Below, piece after piece: positions 7,628-14,148 of a DNA stretch of 19,698 nucleotides. The DNA lies in assembly GCA_016213595.1 (NCBI GenBank), contig JACRAA010000008.1:1-19698 (forward strand). Direction: 5' to 3'. Numbering within the stretch: position 1 is the first letter of the stretch; the number at the start of each line of letters is the position of its first letter. The stretch is from Actinomycetota bacterium (lineage in GTDB: Bacteria > Actinomycetota > Actinomycetes > Propionibacteriales > Propionibacteriaceae). Below the pieces are notes generated by a model, which made no database searches, was not told where the DNA came from, and saw only the letters and a program-made list of their open reading frames with translations. Position numbers and translations under genes: made by a program.

Positions 7628-8551
7628 ATGACGACGCCACCGCAGCCTTCCGGCAGCGACGAGCCGTACGTGGAGTCGTCACCCCTGCTTCCTACCGACC
7701 CGCCCAGGATCGGCGACTACTGGCTCGACTCCCGCCTGGTCGCCTCCCCCAGCGGCATCGCCTACCTGGCCCACGACCCCCTCGGCGCTGTGGTGATGCT
7801 GGTGCTGCTCTCCGCGGGTGCGGCCGAGGACGCGGCGGCCCGCGACCGGCTGGCCGGGCAGGTCAACGCGATGCACATCGACACGGTGGTGGCGCGCGGC
7901 GGCCAGGGGCAGGACGAGGGGCGGCTCGCCCACAAGTTCCGCTCGGAGGCCGACGACCCTGTCGCCGCGGGGCAGCAGCCGCTGGCACCGTGGGTGGCGC
8001 TGGCGTACGACGGGACCCCTGCAGCGGCTGCCGAGGCCCGTCGCCTGCTGGACGAGATCAGCCTCGCCCACCTGCCCCCGCTGGGCCAGGCGTCCGGCCC
8101 TGACTACGCGCTCCACTGGATCGACAGGGTGCAGCCGGGCCTGTCCCGGCTGTGGCCGCTGCCGTGGCCCGGCCGTCATGACCGAGCGGGACGCGTGTCG
8201 ATCGCCGCCTCCTGGCTGCTCATGATCCTCATCGCGATGCTCGCGATCCTCATGGCGATCCTGATGTTCAGCCAGTCGCCGCCGAGCCAGGCGCCTCCCC
8301 CGCTGCCCACGACCCCGCCGCCGTCGTCGGCGTCCGGCTCTCCGCCTCCGTCCGGGTCGCCCTCGCCCGAATCGGCTTCGCCGAGTCCGCAGTCGGCCTC
8401 GCCATCGCAGTCGTCCGGCTCGCCGTCCCCCTCGGGGTCCCAGAGCCCCTCCGGATCGACGAGCCCCTCGGAGTCACCGGGGAGCGCCACGCCGAGCGGG
8501 TCGGAGTCGCCGAGTGTGGCGGGGCCGCCGACGAGCAACCCGAGGCTGTAG
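7628..8551 (+). CDS. Single-pass membrane protein with degenerate kinase-like N-terminus and Ser/Pro-rich tail
   Basis: A 307-residue protein. Residues 27-80 read RIGDYWLDSRLVASPSGIAY and then LAHDPLGAVVMLVLL, which resembles the first strands of a Hanks-type Ser/Thr kinase. The glycine-rich loop is lost and the ATP-binding lysine is replaced by a hydrophobic residue. No HRD or DFG motif follows before the single membrane helix at about 191-214. Residues 215-307 are a low-complexity tail of Ser, Pro and Gly with a few Glu/Gln, probably a stalk outside the membrane. It cannot be an active kinase. A truncated pseudokinase or a wall-spanning sensor is a guess. The ATG has a modest GAGG upstream. 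It is divergent from moxR and might be functionally linked to that operon. Confidence 0.72.
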   Translation: MTTPPQPSGSDEPYVESSPLLPTDPPRIGDYWLDSRLVASPSGIAYLAHDPLGAVVMLVLLSAGAAEDAAARDRLAGQVNAMHIDTVVARGGQGQDEGRLAHKFRSEADDPVAAGQQPLAPWVALAYDGTPAAAAEARRLLDEISLAHLPPLGQASGPDYALHWIDRVQPGLSRLWPLPWPGRHDRAGRVSIAASWLLMILIAMLAILMAILMFSQSPPSQAPPPLPTTPPPSSASGSPPPSGSPSPESASPSPQSASPSQSSGSPSPSGSQSPSGSTSPSESPGSATPSGSESPSVAGPPTSNPRL

Positions 8552-8606
8552 GGCTCGGGCTCGAGTCCGTACCGCTGGGTCTTGTTCTGCTCGATCCGCG
8601 CGGTGA

Positions 8607-9044
8607 CTACTCGTCGCTGTACGTGGCGGTGGCGGGTGAGACCGCCGACTGCTCCTGTGCGCTCTGGGCAGAGCGGGCCGCGCGTGCCGTGAGACTTCCG
8701 GGGCTCCCTGGTGAGCCGGCGCTGGAGCCGCTGATGCGGGGAGGCCGTGTCCGAATGTCGCTGGTGAGCCGGTCGACGACGACCTGCCGATCGGCGTTGA
8801 TCTTCTGTCGCTTGCTGGAGGGGCGCCGCTTCTCTTTCGCCACACGCTTGCCCGCAACGGGCCGCAGGGGCTTCCCGAACACCAGCCACAGGACCGCCCC
8901 GACGATCGGGACCAACGCCACGACGATCCACAGGGGCTTTCGAAGGAGCCGGACGTCGGCCGGCGGCGCGACGAGGACAAGGACGACGACGACGATCGAC
9001 ACGATGACGCTCAGCGTCACTATGACGGTCCACGGGGTCGGCAT
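8607..9044 (-). CDS. PLDc_N-type small membrane protein
   Basis: A 145-residue protein with two membrane helices at about 7-27 and 36-59, separated by PPADVRLLRKPLW. It ends the second helix with VLWLVFGKP, the typical signature of the phospholipase D nuclease N-terminal (PLDc_N) domain. The remaining half is basic and then Ser/Ala/Gly-rich, and the phospholipase domain itself is absent. Stand-alone PLDc_N proteins are common in actinobacteria and have no established role. The ATG at 9044 has GAGGAAAA just upstream. The gene is convergent with the Ser/Pro-rich membrane protein gene; the 55-bp gap shows no strong hairpin. Confidence 0.75.
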   Translation of the reverse strand: MPTPWTVIVTLSVIVSIVVVVLVLVAPPADVRLLRKPLWIVVALVPIVGAVLWLVFGKPLRPVAGKRVAKEKRRPSSKRQKINADRQVVVDRLTSDIRTRPPRISGSSAGSPGSPGSLTARAARSAQSAQEQSAVSPATATYSDE

Positions 9045-9241
9045 GTTTTCCTCACATCCAGAGTGGGCAGAATCCTACACTCGCCCCTCTGACACCTCAT
9101 CCTCTCTAGAGATCTCTCATCCCCTCCGCGGCCCTTCCGGGTGGCGCTCGTGGGTGGCTCGCCCTGGGGTGTTGAGGTGTGTTCGCGGAGGCCCTCGGCG
9201 CCGAGTTTGGCACGCCTCCGCCGATAGACTCACCTCGCTCC

Positions 9242-9315
9242 GGGGCGGTAGCTCAGCCGGTCAGAGCAGGGGACTCATAATCCCTGGGTCGTGGGTTCGA
9301 GCCCCACCCGCCCCA
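9242..9315 (+). tRNA. tRNA-Met (CAT), elongator type
   Basis: All arms fold by eye. The acceptor GGGGCGG (9242-9248) pairs with CCGCCCC (9308-9314). The D-stem is GCTC/GAGC. The anticodon stem is GGGGA/TCCCT (closing on one G-T pair) around the loop CTCATAA, giving anticodon CAT. The T-stem is GTGGG/CCCAC around TTCGAGC. The discriminator is A9315, followed by CCT, so CCA is not fully encoded. The lack of initiator features and the GACTCATAATC context suggest elongator Met; a CAT tRNA-Ile cannot be fully excluded. Its 3' half from 9274 to 9309 is duplicated exactly at 14149-14184 and serves as an integration site. Confidence 0.93.
9274..9309 (+). repeat. Left attachment repeat (attL core) within tRNA-Met
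   Basis: This is the left copy of the 36-bp direct repeat. It begins at the anticodon loop (CTCATAA) and runs through the T-arm to the first two bases of the 3' acceptor strand. The preceding base (A9273) and following base (G9310) differ from the right copy, which fixes its limits. The tRNA remains intact on this side. Confidence 0.85.
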
Positions 9316-9363
9316 CCTTGCAGGGTTAGGATTTTGGGTTAGAGAGCCCCATTTCTGAAGCCT

Positions 9364-10506
9364 ATGGAACAGCCAATCCCAAGACTTCGAAGGCCAAGAC
9401 AGCGGCTCCCGGACCGTGGCGCAGACCTTCTGCCCCACCTAGCACTGGTCACCTTCACCGCCAAGATCGACGTCGAGGGCTGGCTCCACGAGGAGCGCAA
9501 GCTCATCGAGGCCAACGAGTGGTCTCCCCCGAAGTACCGCGCTGAGAAGGCCCGGGCGACGCAGCTGGTCCCCGACTTCGAGACCTACGCCACGAAGTGG
9601 ATCGCGAAGCGACGTACGGACAAGGGCGAGCCGCTGAGGGCCAGTACGAGAGCGGGGTACGTCACGACGCTCCGGATCCACCTCGTCCCGGTCTTCGGGA
9701 AGATGCGGCTGCGCGACATCACGAAGGGCGCTGTGCGTAAGTGGTACGACAAGACGCAGGACGGCAGCGCCGACAGCCCGAGGGCGACGTCGAAGGCGTA
9801 CGGGCTGCTGCGGGCCATCATGAACACCGCCGTCGACGACGACCTCATCGAAGCCAGCCCTGTACACATCCGGGGCGCCGGCTACCGCCCCAAGCGCCGT
9901 CGCCTCGAGCCGGCCACGATCGAGGAGCTCGACATCATCGTCGAGAACATGCCGGTCAAGGAGAAGCTGATGATCCAGCTCGCCTCCTGGTGCGCCCTGC
10001 GCTACGGCGAGATCGCCGAGCTGCGCCGCAAGGACATCAAGCTCAGGCATGTGGGTGGTCGCTGGACGGGAGTAATCCAGGTACGCCGCGGCGTCACCTT
10101 CGTGCATCGTGAGATTCGGGTAGAGCTCCCGAAGTCGGAGGCCGGCATCAGGGACGTCGCGATCCCGCCCCACCTCATCCCGATCATCCAGGAGCACCTA
10201 GAGAATCACGCCGCACCGGGTCAGGAGGGCTTGCTCTTCCCCTCAGACGTGAAACGTCAGATGTGGCCATCGACCGTCACCACGCACTTCAAGAAGGCAG
10301 CAGCCATCGCCGGCCGCCCCGACCTCCGCTTCCACGACCTCCGCCATACTGGCGCCGTGATGGCCGCGCAGCAGGGAGCAACTCTCGCGGACCTTCAAGC
10401 CCGACTCGGCCACTCCACAGCGAACGCCGCACTGCTCTACCAGCACACCGCGAAGGGCCGCGACCAGTTGATCGCCGAGAACTTGTCGAAGCTCATCAGC
10501 GAGTAA
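9364..10506 (+). CDS. Tyrosine recombinase (integrase)
   Basis: A 380-residue site-specific recombinase. The core-binding SAM-like domain is at about 65-170 (FETYATKWI, then STRAGYVTTLRIHLVPVFGK). The catalytic domain spans about 180-370 with Arg213 in CALRYGE, a beta-hairpin Lys near 257 (PKSEAG), His324 and Arg327 in HDLRHT, His350 in RLGHST and Tyr359 in ALLYQHT, so it should be active. It presumably inserts the element at the tRNA-Met gene that ends 49 bp upstream. Family-like sequence begins only at TFTAKIDVEGWL (about residue 30). The first 29 residues do not resemble the arm-type DNA-binding strands normally found there, so the N-terminus may be decayed or the start misplaced. No better start is visible. 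The next cargo gene follows 98 bp downstream. Confidence 0.92.
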   Translation: MEQPIPRLRRPRQRLPDRGADLLPHLALVTFTAKIDVEGWLHEERKLIEANEWSPPKYRAEKARATQLVPDFETYATKWIAKRRTDKGEPLRASTRAGYVTTLRIHLVPVFGKMRLRDITKGAVRKWYDKTQDGSADSPRATSKAYGLLRAIMNTAVDDDLIEASPVHIRGAGYRPKRRRLEPATIEELDIIVENMPVKEKLMIQLASWCALRYGEIAELRRKDIKLRHVGGRWTGVIQVRRGVTFVHREIRVELPKSEAGIRDVAIPPHLIPIIQEHLENHAAPGQEGLLFPSDVKRQMWPSTVTTHFKKAAAIAGRPDLRFHDLRHTGAVMAAQQGATLADLQARLGHSTANAALLYQHTAKGRDQLIAENLSKLISE

Positions 10507-10604
10507 TGGCCCGGCAAGTCGGCATTTTCGTATTTTGCACGCCGGGCAGCCGCAGGGATCCTCCATCTCGCCCGAGGCGTGATCCATCCCGATAACCTTG
10601 CTGG

Positions 10605-12254
10605 GTGCGCGATCTCCTTGACCACATCCCGACCCCAGTTCTCGACGACTTCGTGGGGGGACGATGGCTCCCGGTGATCGGGGCCGGCCTATCGCGCAAC
10701 GCAGTGGTCAACGAAGGCAGACTCCCGGCCCTCTGGCCCGAGCTTGGATCAAGCATGGCTGGGGCTCTGGGCATTGACAAGGGGGACTCCGTTATTGAGG
10801 TCCTTTCCGCCTACAGCCATAGCTTCGGAAGGCAGAAACTGGTCGAGCAGGTTGGCCTAAGAATTCGCGCACACGACGCGAAACCCGGCGGCGTCCACCT
10901 CGCATTCGCCGGGATTCAGTTCACCGATCTCGTAACGACCAACTTCGACACTTTGCTCGAGACAGCTTATGAGGCTCTTGAGAAGCGGTCATTCCCTGTC
11001 GTTGACGAATCCCTCCTTTCAGCAGTGAACTACTTCCCTGGACCCCGGATCGTCAAGTTCCACGGCGACTTGGCCCACCCCGATCGTATGGTCCTCACTG
11101 AGGATGACTACGATTCTTTTCTAGTGCGATTTCCCCTACTAGTGACCAGCGTGACCGCCATGTTCATCGACAGGACGGCAATGTTTCTCGGCTACAGCCT
11201 TGATGACCCAGACATGCGGCAGATGCTTTCTTTCGTGAAGCAACGCCTTGGTCGTATGGCTCGCCCGATGTGGACAATACAAGTAGCAGCTTCCGCGTCG
11301 CAGGTGGCTCGCTTTGAGCGACGAGGGGTTCATGTCATTAACCTGCCGCGAGCACGGGGCCTCTCAGCCGGCGATGTCTTGCAGGAACTCTTTGTGCAGC
11401 TTCAAGCCTACTGGCAGGAACACGTCAACAAGACGGCCACTGCTACGGATGACAGGTTGACTGCTGAACTTCTTACGCCCGCCAGAACATCGGTCGGGGA
11501 AAGCCCGGTCAGATTGGGCGCTTATCGGCTAGTCTTCTTCGCCGTTCCTCTTCAGCGCGTGGGGTGGTTCCGTGAGAATATATATCCAGTCGTCGAGGCG
11601 CGGGGCTTAGTGCCGGTCAGTTCGGCTGACGTCTTTTCGCCGGAGGGATCAGCGGTCGCCAAAGTAGATAGCCTTCTCGGATCAGCAGATCTTGTCCTCG
11701 TCGAAATGGGAAGTGAGTGGTCACAGTACGAAGCTCGATTGGCTCTTGAATTAAAGGGACCCAGTCGGGTCCTCTTGACTGTCGAGCCCGGTCGAGGTTA
11801 TCCATCCATGTCTCGTTCTGGACGAACCGAGATGCTCTCTTCGCTCGATCGGATGCAGATCGTAACCGCGACGGATGCTTCCGAATTGGCGATGATCGTC
11901 GATCGCTGGATGGGGGCCAGTGGCGTGGAGCCAACTTCTCTAGACGAGGCGCGTAATCTACTCGAGATAAACCCAGGTCTGGCGGTGGTGTCCGCCATCA
12001 CGGTGCTAGAGACGATCCTGATGAGGACCGTGGTCGCTCCAGATAGACGTAATTCGATCGGGCGTCTTCTGGATCTGGCCTTCGAGCAGGAATACATATC
12101 TGAGGGACTCCGGCCTAGACTCCGAGAAGCCGTGGTTGCACGCAATCAGACTGTTCATGCCTCTGACGCGCCCAGAATCACTCAAGCCAAAGCCCGCCAA
12201 CTACTGGAGGCGGTCGACGAAGCGGTCCGCACGCTTCGGGGAAGGAGTCAATAG
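10605..12254 (+). CDS. SIR2 / NDT-TIR-like / HEPN three-domain protein, probable anti-phage effector
   Basis: A 549-residue cytosolic protein. Residues 20-270 are a SIR2-like NAD-hydrolase domain: VIGAGLS (24-30), LPALWPEL, TTNFD (111-115, Asn113), FHGD (152-155, His153) and FLGYSLDDPDMR (194-205). Residues 305-435 look like a nucleoside 2-deoxyribosyltransferase/TIR-like fold: YRLVFFAVPL, then GLVPVSSADVF, a SADLVLVEM strand and QYEARLALEL, with Glu376 where the NDT/TIR acidic residue would sit. Residues 450-549 are helical and carry RNQTVH (Arg513 to His518), the RNxxxH pattern of HEPN ribonucleases. SIR2 domains of this type deplete NAD+ in several phage-defence systems. The domain order here is one I cannot assign to a named system. 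The GTG start at 10605 gives the full SIR2 N-terminus but has no clear ribosome-binding site, so translation may be leaderless. Codon use is less G/C-rich than in the flanking genes. Confidence 0.83.
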   Translation: MRDLLDHIPTPVLDDFVGGRWLPVIGAGLSRNAVVNEGRLPALWPELGSSMAGALGIDKGDSVIEVLSAYSHSFGRQKLVEQVGLRIRAHDAKPGGVHLAFAGIQFTDLVTTNFDTLLETAYEALEKRSFPVVDESLLSAVNYFPGPRIVKFHGDLAHPDRMVLTEDDYDSFLVRFPLLVTSVTAMFIDRTAMFLGYSLDDPDMRQMLSFVKQRLGRMARPMWTIQVAASASQVARFERRGVHVINLPRARGLSAGDVLQELFVQLQAYWQEHVNKTATATDDRLTAELLTPARTSVGESPVRLGAYRLVFFAVPLQRVGWFRENIYPVVEARGLVPVSSADVFSPEGSAVAKVDSLLGSADLVLVEMGSEWSQYEARLALELKGPSRVLLTVEPGRGYPSMSRSGRTEMLSSLDRMQIVTATDASELAMIVDRWMGASGVEPTSLDEARNLLEINPGLAVVSAITVLETILMRTVVAPDRRNSIGRLLDLAFEQEYISEGLRPRLREAVVARNQTVHASDAPRITQAKARQLLEAVDEAVRTLRGRSQ

Positions 12255-12378
12255 CCGATTCCTTACCACCCGACGATCATCCATGGGTTCCACTCGAAGA
12301 GGCTCGATTCCCTCCCTCCGGAGGCATCGATGATGCTACCTGTGAGCGGTTTGCACGAACTTCTGGCTCCTGAACCGT

Positions 12379-13068
12379 CTACTCCCGGCCGGACCGATCT
12401 TTTGGGCGACGCAGTCTTGAGGGAAACAAATCATCGGCGATGTCCGGGTTAGGTGAAGGCAAGGCCGTCTCCTCGATTTGGACGACGTACCGGTGCCACC
12501 CCGACCCGGTCTGGAACCGAGCCACCCACAGGTCCGTGGTCCCCCAACACTCGTACCGCCGTGCCCGGCCTCGAAACCAGATGTCAGTGAGGCCTGCAGG
12601 GAGCACGATGTCATCAAGGCGCTCGGTGGTTCCGTTGTCGTAAGAGTCGGAGAGACGATAGAAGTAGTGACCCACCCTATGGCTCCGCGCCAACAGGAAG
12701 AGGTGCCGCTCATCGGCTGTCTCGGCAACGAGTTTGGCCAGGTTCTCCTGAGCCCAATCCTCAGCCAGAAGCTCAGTGCAGACTTCTGCGAGCTCGTTCA
12801 AACGCGAAGGCACCGATCCCTCCTCAGACTGTGGCTCACCCCGCCTCTTCGCGCGCGCCCAAGCGCTCATCAACCTCGAGTCTGGAGGCGAGGTGACCTC
12901 GACGATGCCGCGGCGCTCCTGCTCGCCGGGGTAGAGCCAGGCGCCGTCAGGCCTCTTGTTGCCCGCCCCGGCATCCGCAAGGCGGATATCGACCCCAAGG
13001 ATCTGCTCCATGACCAGGAACGCGATCTCCTCCTCACGTCTGGCCTTCGCTCCGGCTGCGTTGCTCAT
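12379..13068 (-). CDS. Hypothetical protein, possible PD-(D/E)xK-like fold
   Basis: A 229-residue protein from ATG 13068, where MSNAAGAKARREEEIAFLVM looks like a natural N-terminus; a TTG at 13104 would add 12 residues. Near the N-terminus, NKRPDGAW (Asp41) is followed by RRGIVEVTS (Glu57, Thr59). This spacing is reminiscent of the D...ExK core of restriction-like nucleases, with Thr in place of the usual Lys. The middle is helical and charged. The C-terminal half has aromatic-rich strands (WFRGRARRYECWGTTDLWVA, then GWHRYVVQIEE). I do not recognise the family. It is convergent with the SIR2 gene (124 bp apart) and downstream of the excisionase-like gene on the same strand. It may be a second defence component of the element, or an independent cargo gene. 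Confidence 0.7.
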   Translation of the reverse strand: MSNAAGAKARREEEIAFLVMEQILGVDIRLADAGAGNKRPDGAWLYPGEQERRGIVEVTSPPDSRLMSAWARAKRRGEPQSEEGSVPSRLNELAEVCTELLAEDWAQENLAKLVAETADERHLFLLARSHRVGHYFYRLSDSYDNGTTERLDDIVLPAGLTDIWFRGRARRYECWGTTDLWVARFQTGSGWHRYVVQIEETALPSPNPDIADDLFPSRLRRPKDRSGRE

Positions 13069-13108
13069 GCCTGGGACGCTAGTTGGAGCAGCGCGAGTGG
13101 CCAAATGC

Positions 13109-13351
13109 TCACGAAGCTACCGTCCGGCAGATTGAATCGCCTATCACCACTGACCGACCGATGGAACTCGACGCAGTATGACCTCGAGGTCGCTCACTCG
13201 GATGCGGATGATCCTGCGACCGCTGCGGAAGGCCGGGGAGTTCTCCTGCTGCAATGCGGCGGCGGAGGGTGGGGACGCTGATGCTGAGCATCTCGGCCGC
13301 CTTCGTGAGCGAGATGAAGGCGCCGGGCTTGGTGCTGTCGATGGTGGACAT
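13109..13351 (-). CDS. Excisionase-like HTH protein, C-terminus apparently frameshifted
   Basis: The ATG at 13351 has a strong AAAGGAG ribosome-binding site 5 nt upstream. Residues 11-40 (AFISLTKAAEMLSISVPTLR, then RRIAAGELPG) are the winged-HTH of MerR/excisionase-type proteins. After this the open frame becomes Pro/His/Ser-rich and non-family-like. Removing one base in the CCCC run (plus-strand G run 13235-13238) restores a classic ending: ELPAFRSGRRIIRIRVSDLE, then VILRRVPSVGQW and a stop at 13144. The restored protein would be 68 residues, the normal size of an excisionase. So this is an assembly error, an inactivated excisionase, or a +1 frameshift site. The expected role is directionality factor for the integrase and possible autoregulation. 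It lies between the candidate ORFs near attR and the gene at 13068. Confidence 0.72.
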   Translation of the reverse strand: MSTIDSTKPGAFISLTKAAEMLSISVPTLRRRIAAGELPGLPQRSQDHPHPSERPRGHTASSSIGRSVVIGDSICRTVAS

Positions 13352-13523
13352 GGGTACTCCTTTGGTTGGTTGTTGTTCAGCGGCCGCGTGATGGGCCTCT
13401 TCGGACGGGGTTCACCGTTGGCCGACGTACCGGCCCGGCCTGGGCGGGCGGAGACGTGCGCCGCGTGGATGGCGTTCGAGTCGGCATTCCCGCACCCGTG
13501 CTCAGCAGACCTGCCACCCGGTA

Positions 13524-13814
13524 CTAGAGGGCGGCTGCCGCATGGTCATCCGGGAGCGGGCCTTGGGCGAACGCGTGGTCGAGCAGGCGCTGGACGTCGC
13601 AGCCCGGGCAAGCGCCCAGAGTTCTCAACGCCCGCCGCCGGATCTCCGACAAGGTGGTCCCCTCAACCTTGGACTTGGATGGCGTGGAGCGCCTTGGAGC
13701 GAGCTCGATCCTGTTGATACCCCCCACCCTCGCTGGACTACCCTGCGGGGGTATTTCGTCACCCAGGGATACTGCATCGAAATAGTCGTACGAAATCTCG
13801 TGCAATAGCGTCAT
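13524..13814 (-). CDS. Small hypothetical ORF (96 aa), uncertain
   Basis: It starts MTLLHEISYDYFDAVSLGDE at ATG 13814 and ends with DDHAAAAL. The ATG overlaps the TGA of an upstream open frame as ATGA, which favours a coupled two-gene arrangement. The second half (LSEIRRRALRTLGACPGCDV, then QRLLDHAFAQGP) is charged and helical with a CPGC pair. No family is recognised. The ribosome-binding signal AAGGG is directly adjacent to the ATG and therefore poor. The 172 bp from its stop to the excisionase-like start contain no other supported gene. It could be a small regulator, a toxin-antitoxin member, or a remnant. Confidence 0.38.
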   Translation of the reverse strand: MTLLHEISYDYFDAVSLGDEIPPQGSPARVGGINRIELAPRRSTPSKSKVEGTTLSEIRRRALRTLGACPGCDVQRLLDHAFAQGPLPDDHAAAAL

Positions 13815-14107
13815 CCCTTGTCGCCCAGCTGGAACGGAGGGATGGTTCGTGCATCGGCGACGATTTGGGGCCTGAATCCCTTGGTGATGGGGTCTCCGGG
13901 CTGGCTTCTGCCCGAGGCCAGACGAGGCCGCCCAGCGAGAGTTCCAGCTCCCCGCCGAACCAACCATCTTCCTTTGCCCAACACGACTTCCAGCGTCCCG
14001 AGGTAGCCTGTAGCCAGCGACTGATCCTCGCCGGATACGTGTTGGGGTATGGGCAGAAATGACCAGGATCCGGCACAGAACGCGTCGTTATTGCACGGTT
14101 CGTGCAA
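13811..14107 (-). CDS. Very uncertain small ORF upstream of the 96-aa ORF
   Basis: An open frame of up to 98 residues ends at 13811 in an ATGA overlap with the following ORF. Its only long start is a TTG at 14107, which lies inside the perfect inverted repeat at 14089-14109. Protein-like sequence begins around GYLGTLEVVLGKGRWLVRRG. Other frames of the same stretch are also open and equally plausible, so this may be a decayed gene rather than a functional one. No family is recognised. Confidence 0.22.
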   Translation of the reverse strand: MHEPCNNDAFCAGSWSFLPIPQHVSGEDQSLATGYLGTLEVVLGKGRWLVRRGAGTLAGRPRLASGRSQPGDPITKGFRPQIVADARTIPPFQLGDKG

Positions 14108-14109
14108 TA
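14089..14109. promoter_or_regulatory. Perfect inverted repeat near the right end of the element
   Basis: TATTGCAC (14089-14096) and GTGCAATA (14102-14109) form a perfect 8-bp inverted repeat with a 5-bp spacer. A 10-bp copy of its right arm (CGTGCAATAG) recurs at 13799-13808. It sits 40 bp inside the right attachment repeat, at the head of the minus-strand genes. It could be an operator for an element regulator or an accessory (arm or excisionase) site for recombination. Its function is inferred from symmetry and position only. Confidence 0.5.
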
Positions 14110-14148
14110 GGCGAGGTATATGTCTTAGTCAGAGGCACTTCAGACTGC

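Noticed and set aside
9109..9118. Palindrome AGAGATCTCT upstream of the tRNA gene
   Set aside because: A lone 10-bp palindrome without a promoter match or second copy; not enough for a regulatory call.
13178..13717. A 179-codon plus-strand frame across the excisionase-like gene and its upstream region
   Set aside because: It is opposite the HTH-encoding sequence with its strong ribosome-binding site, and its own translation has no recognisable domain.
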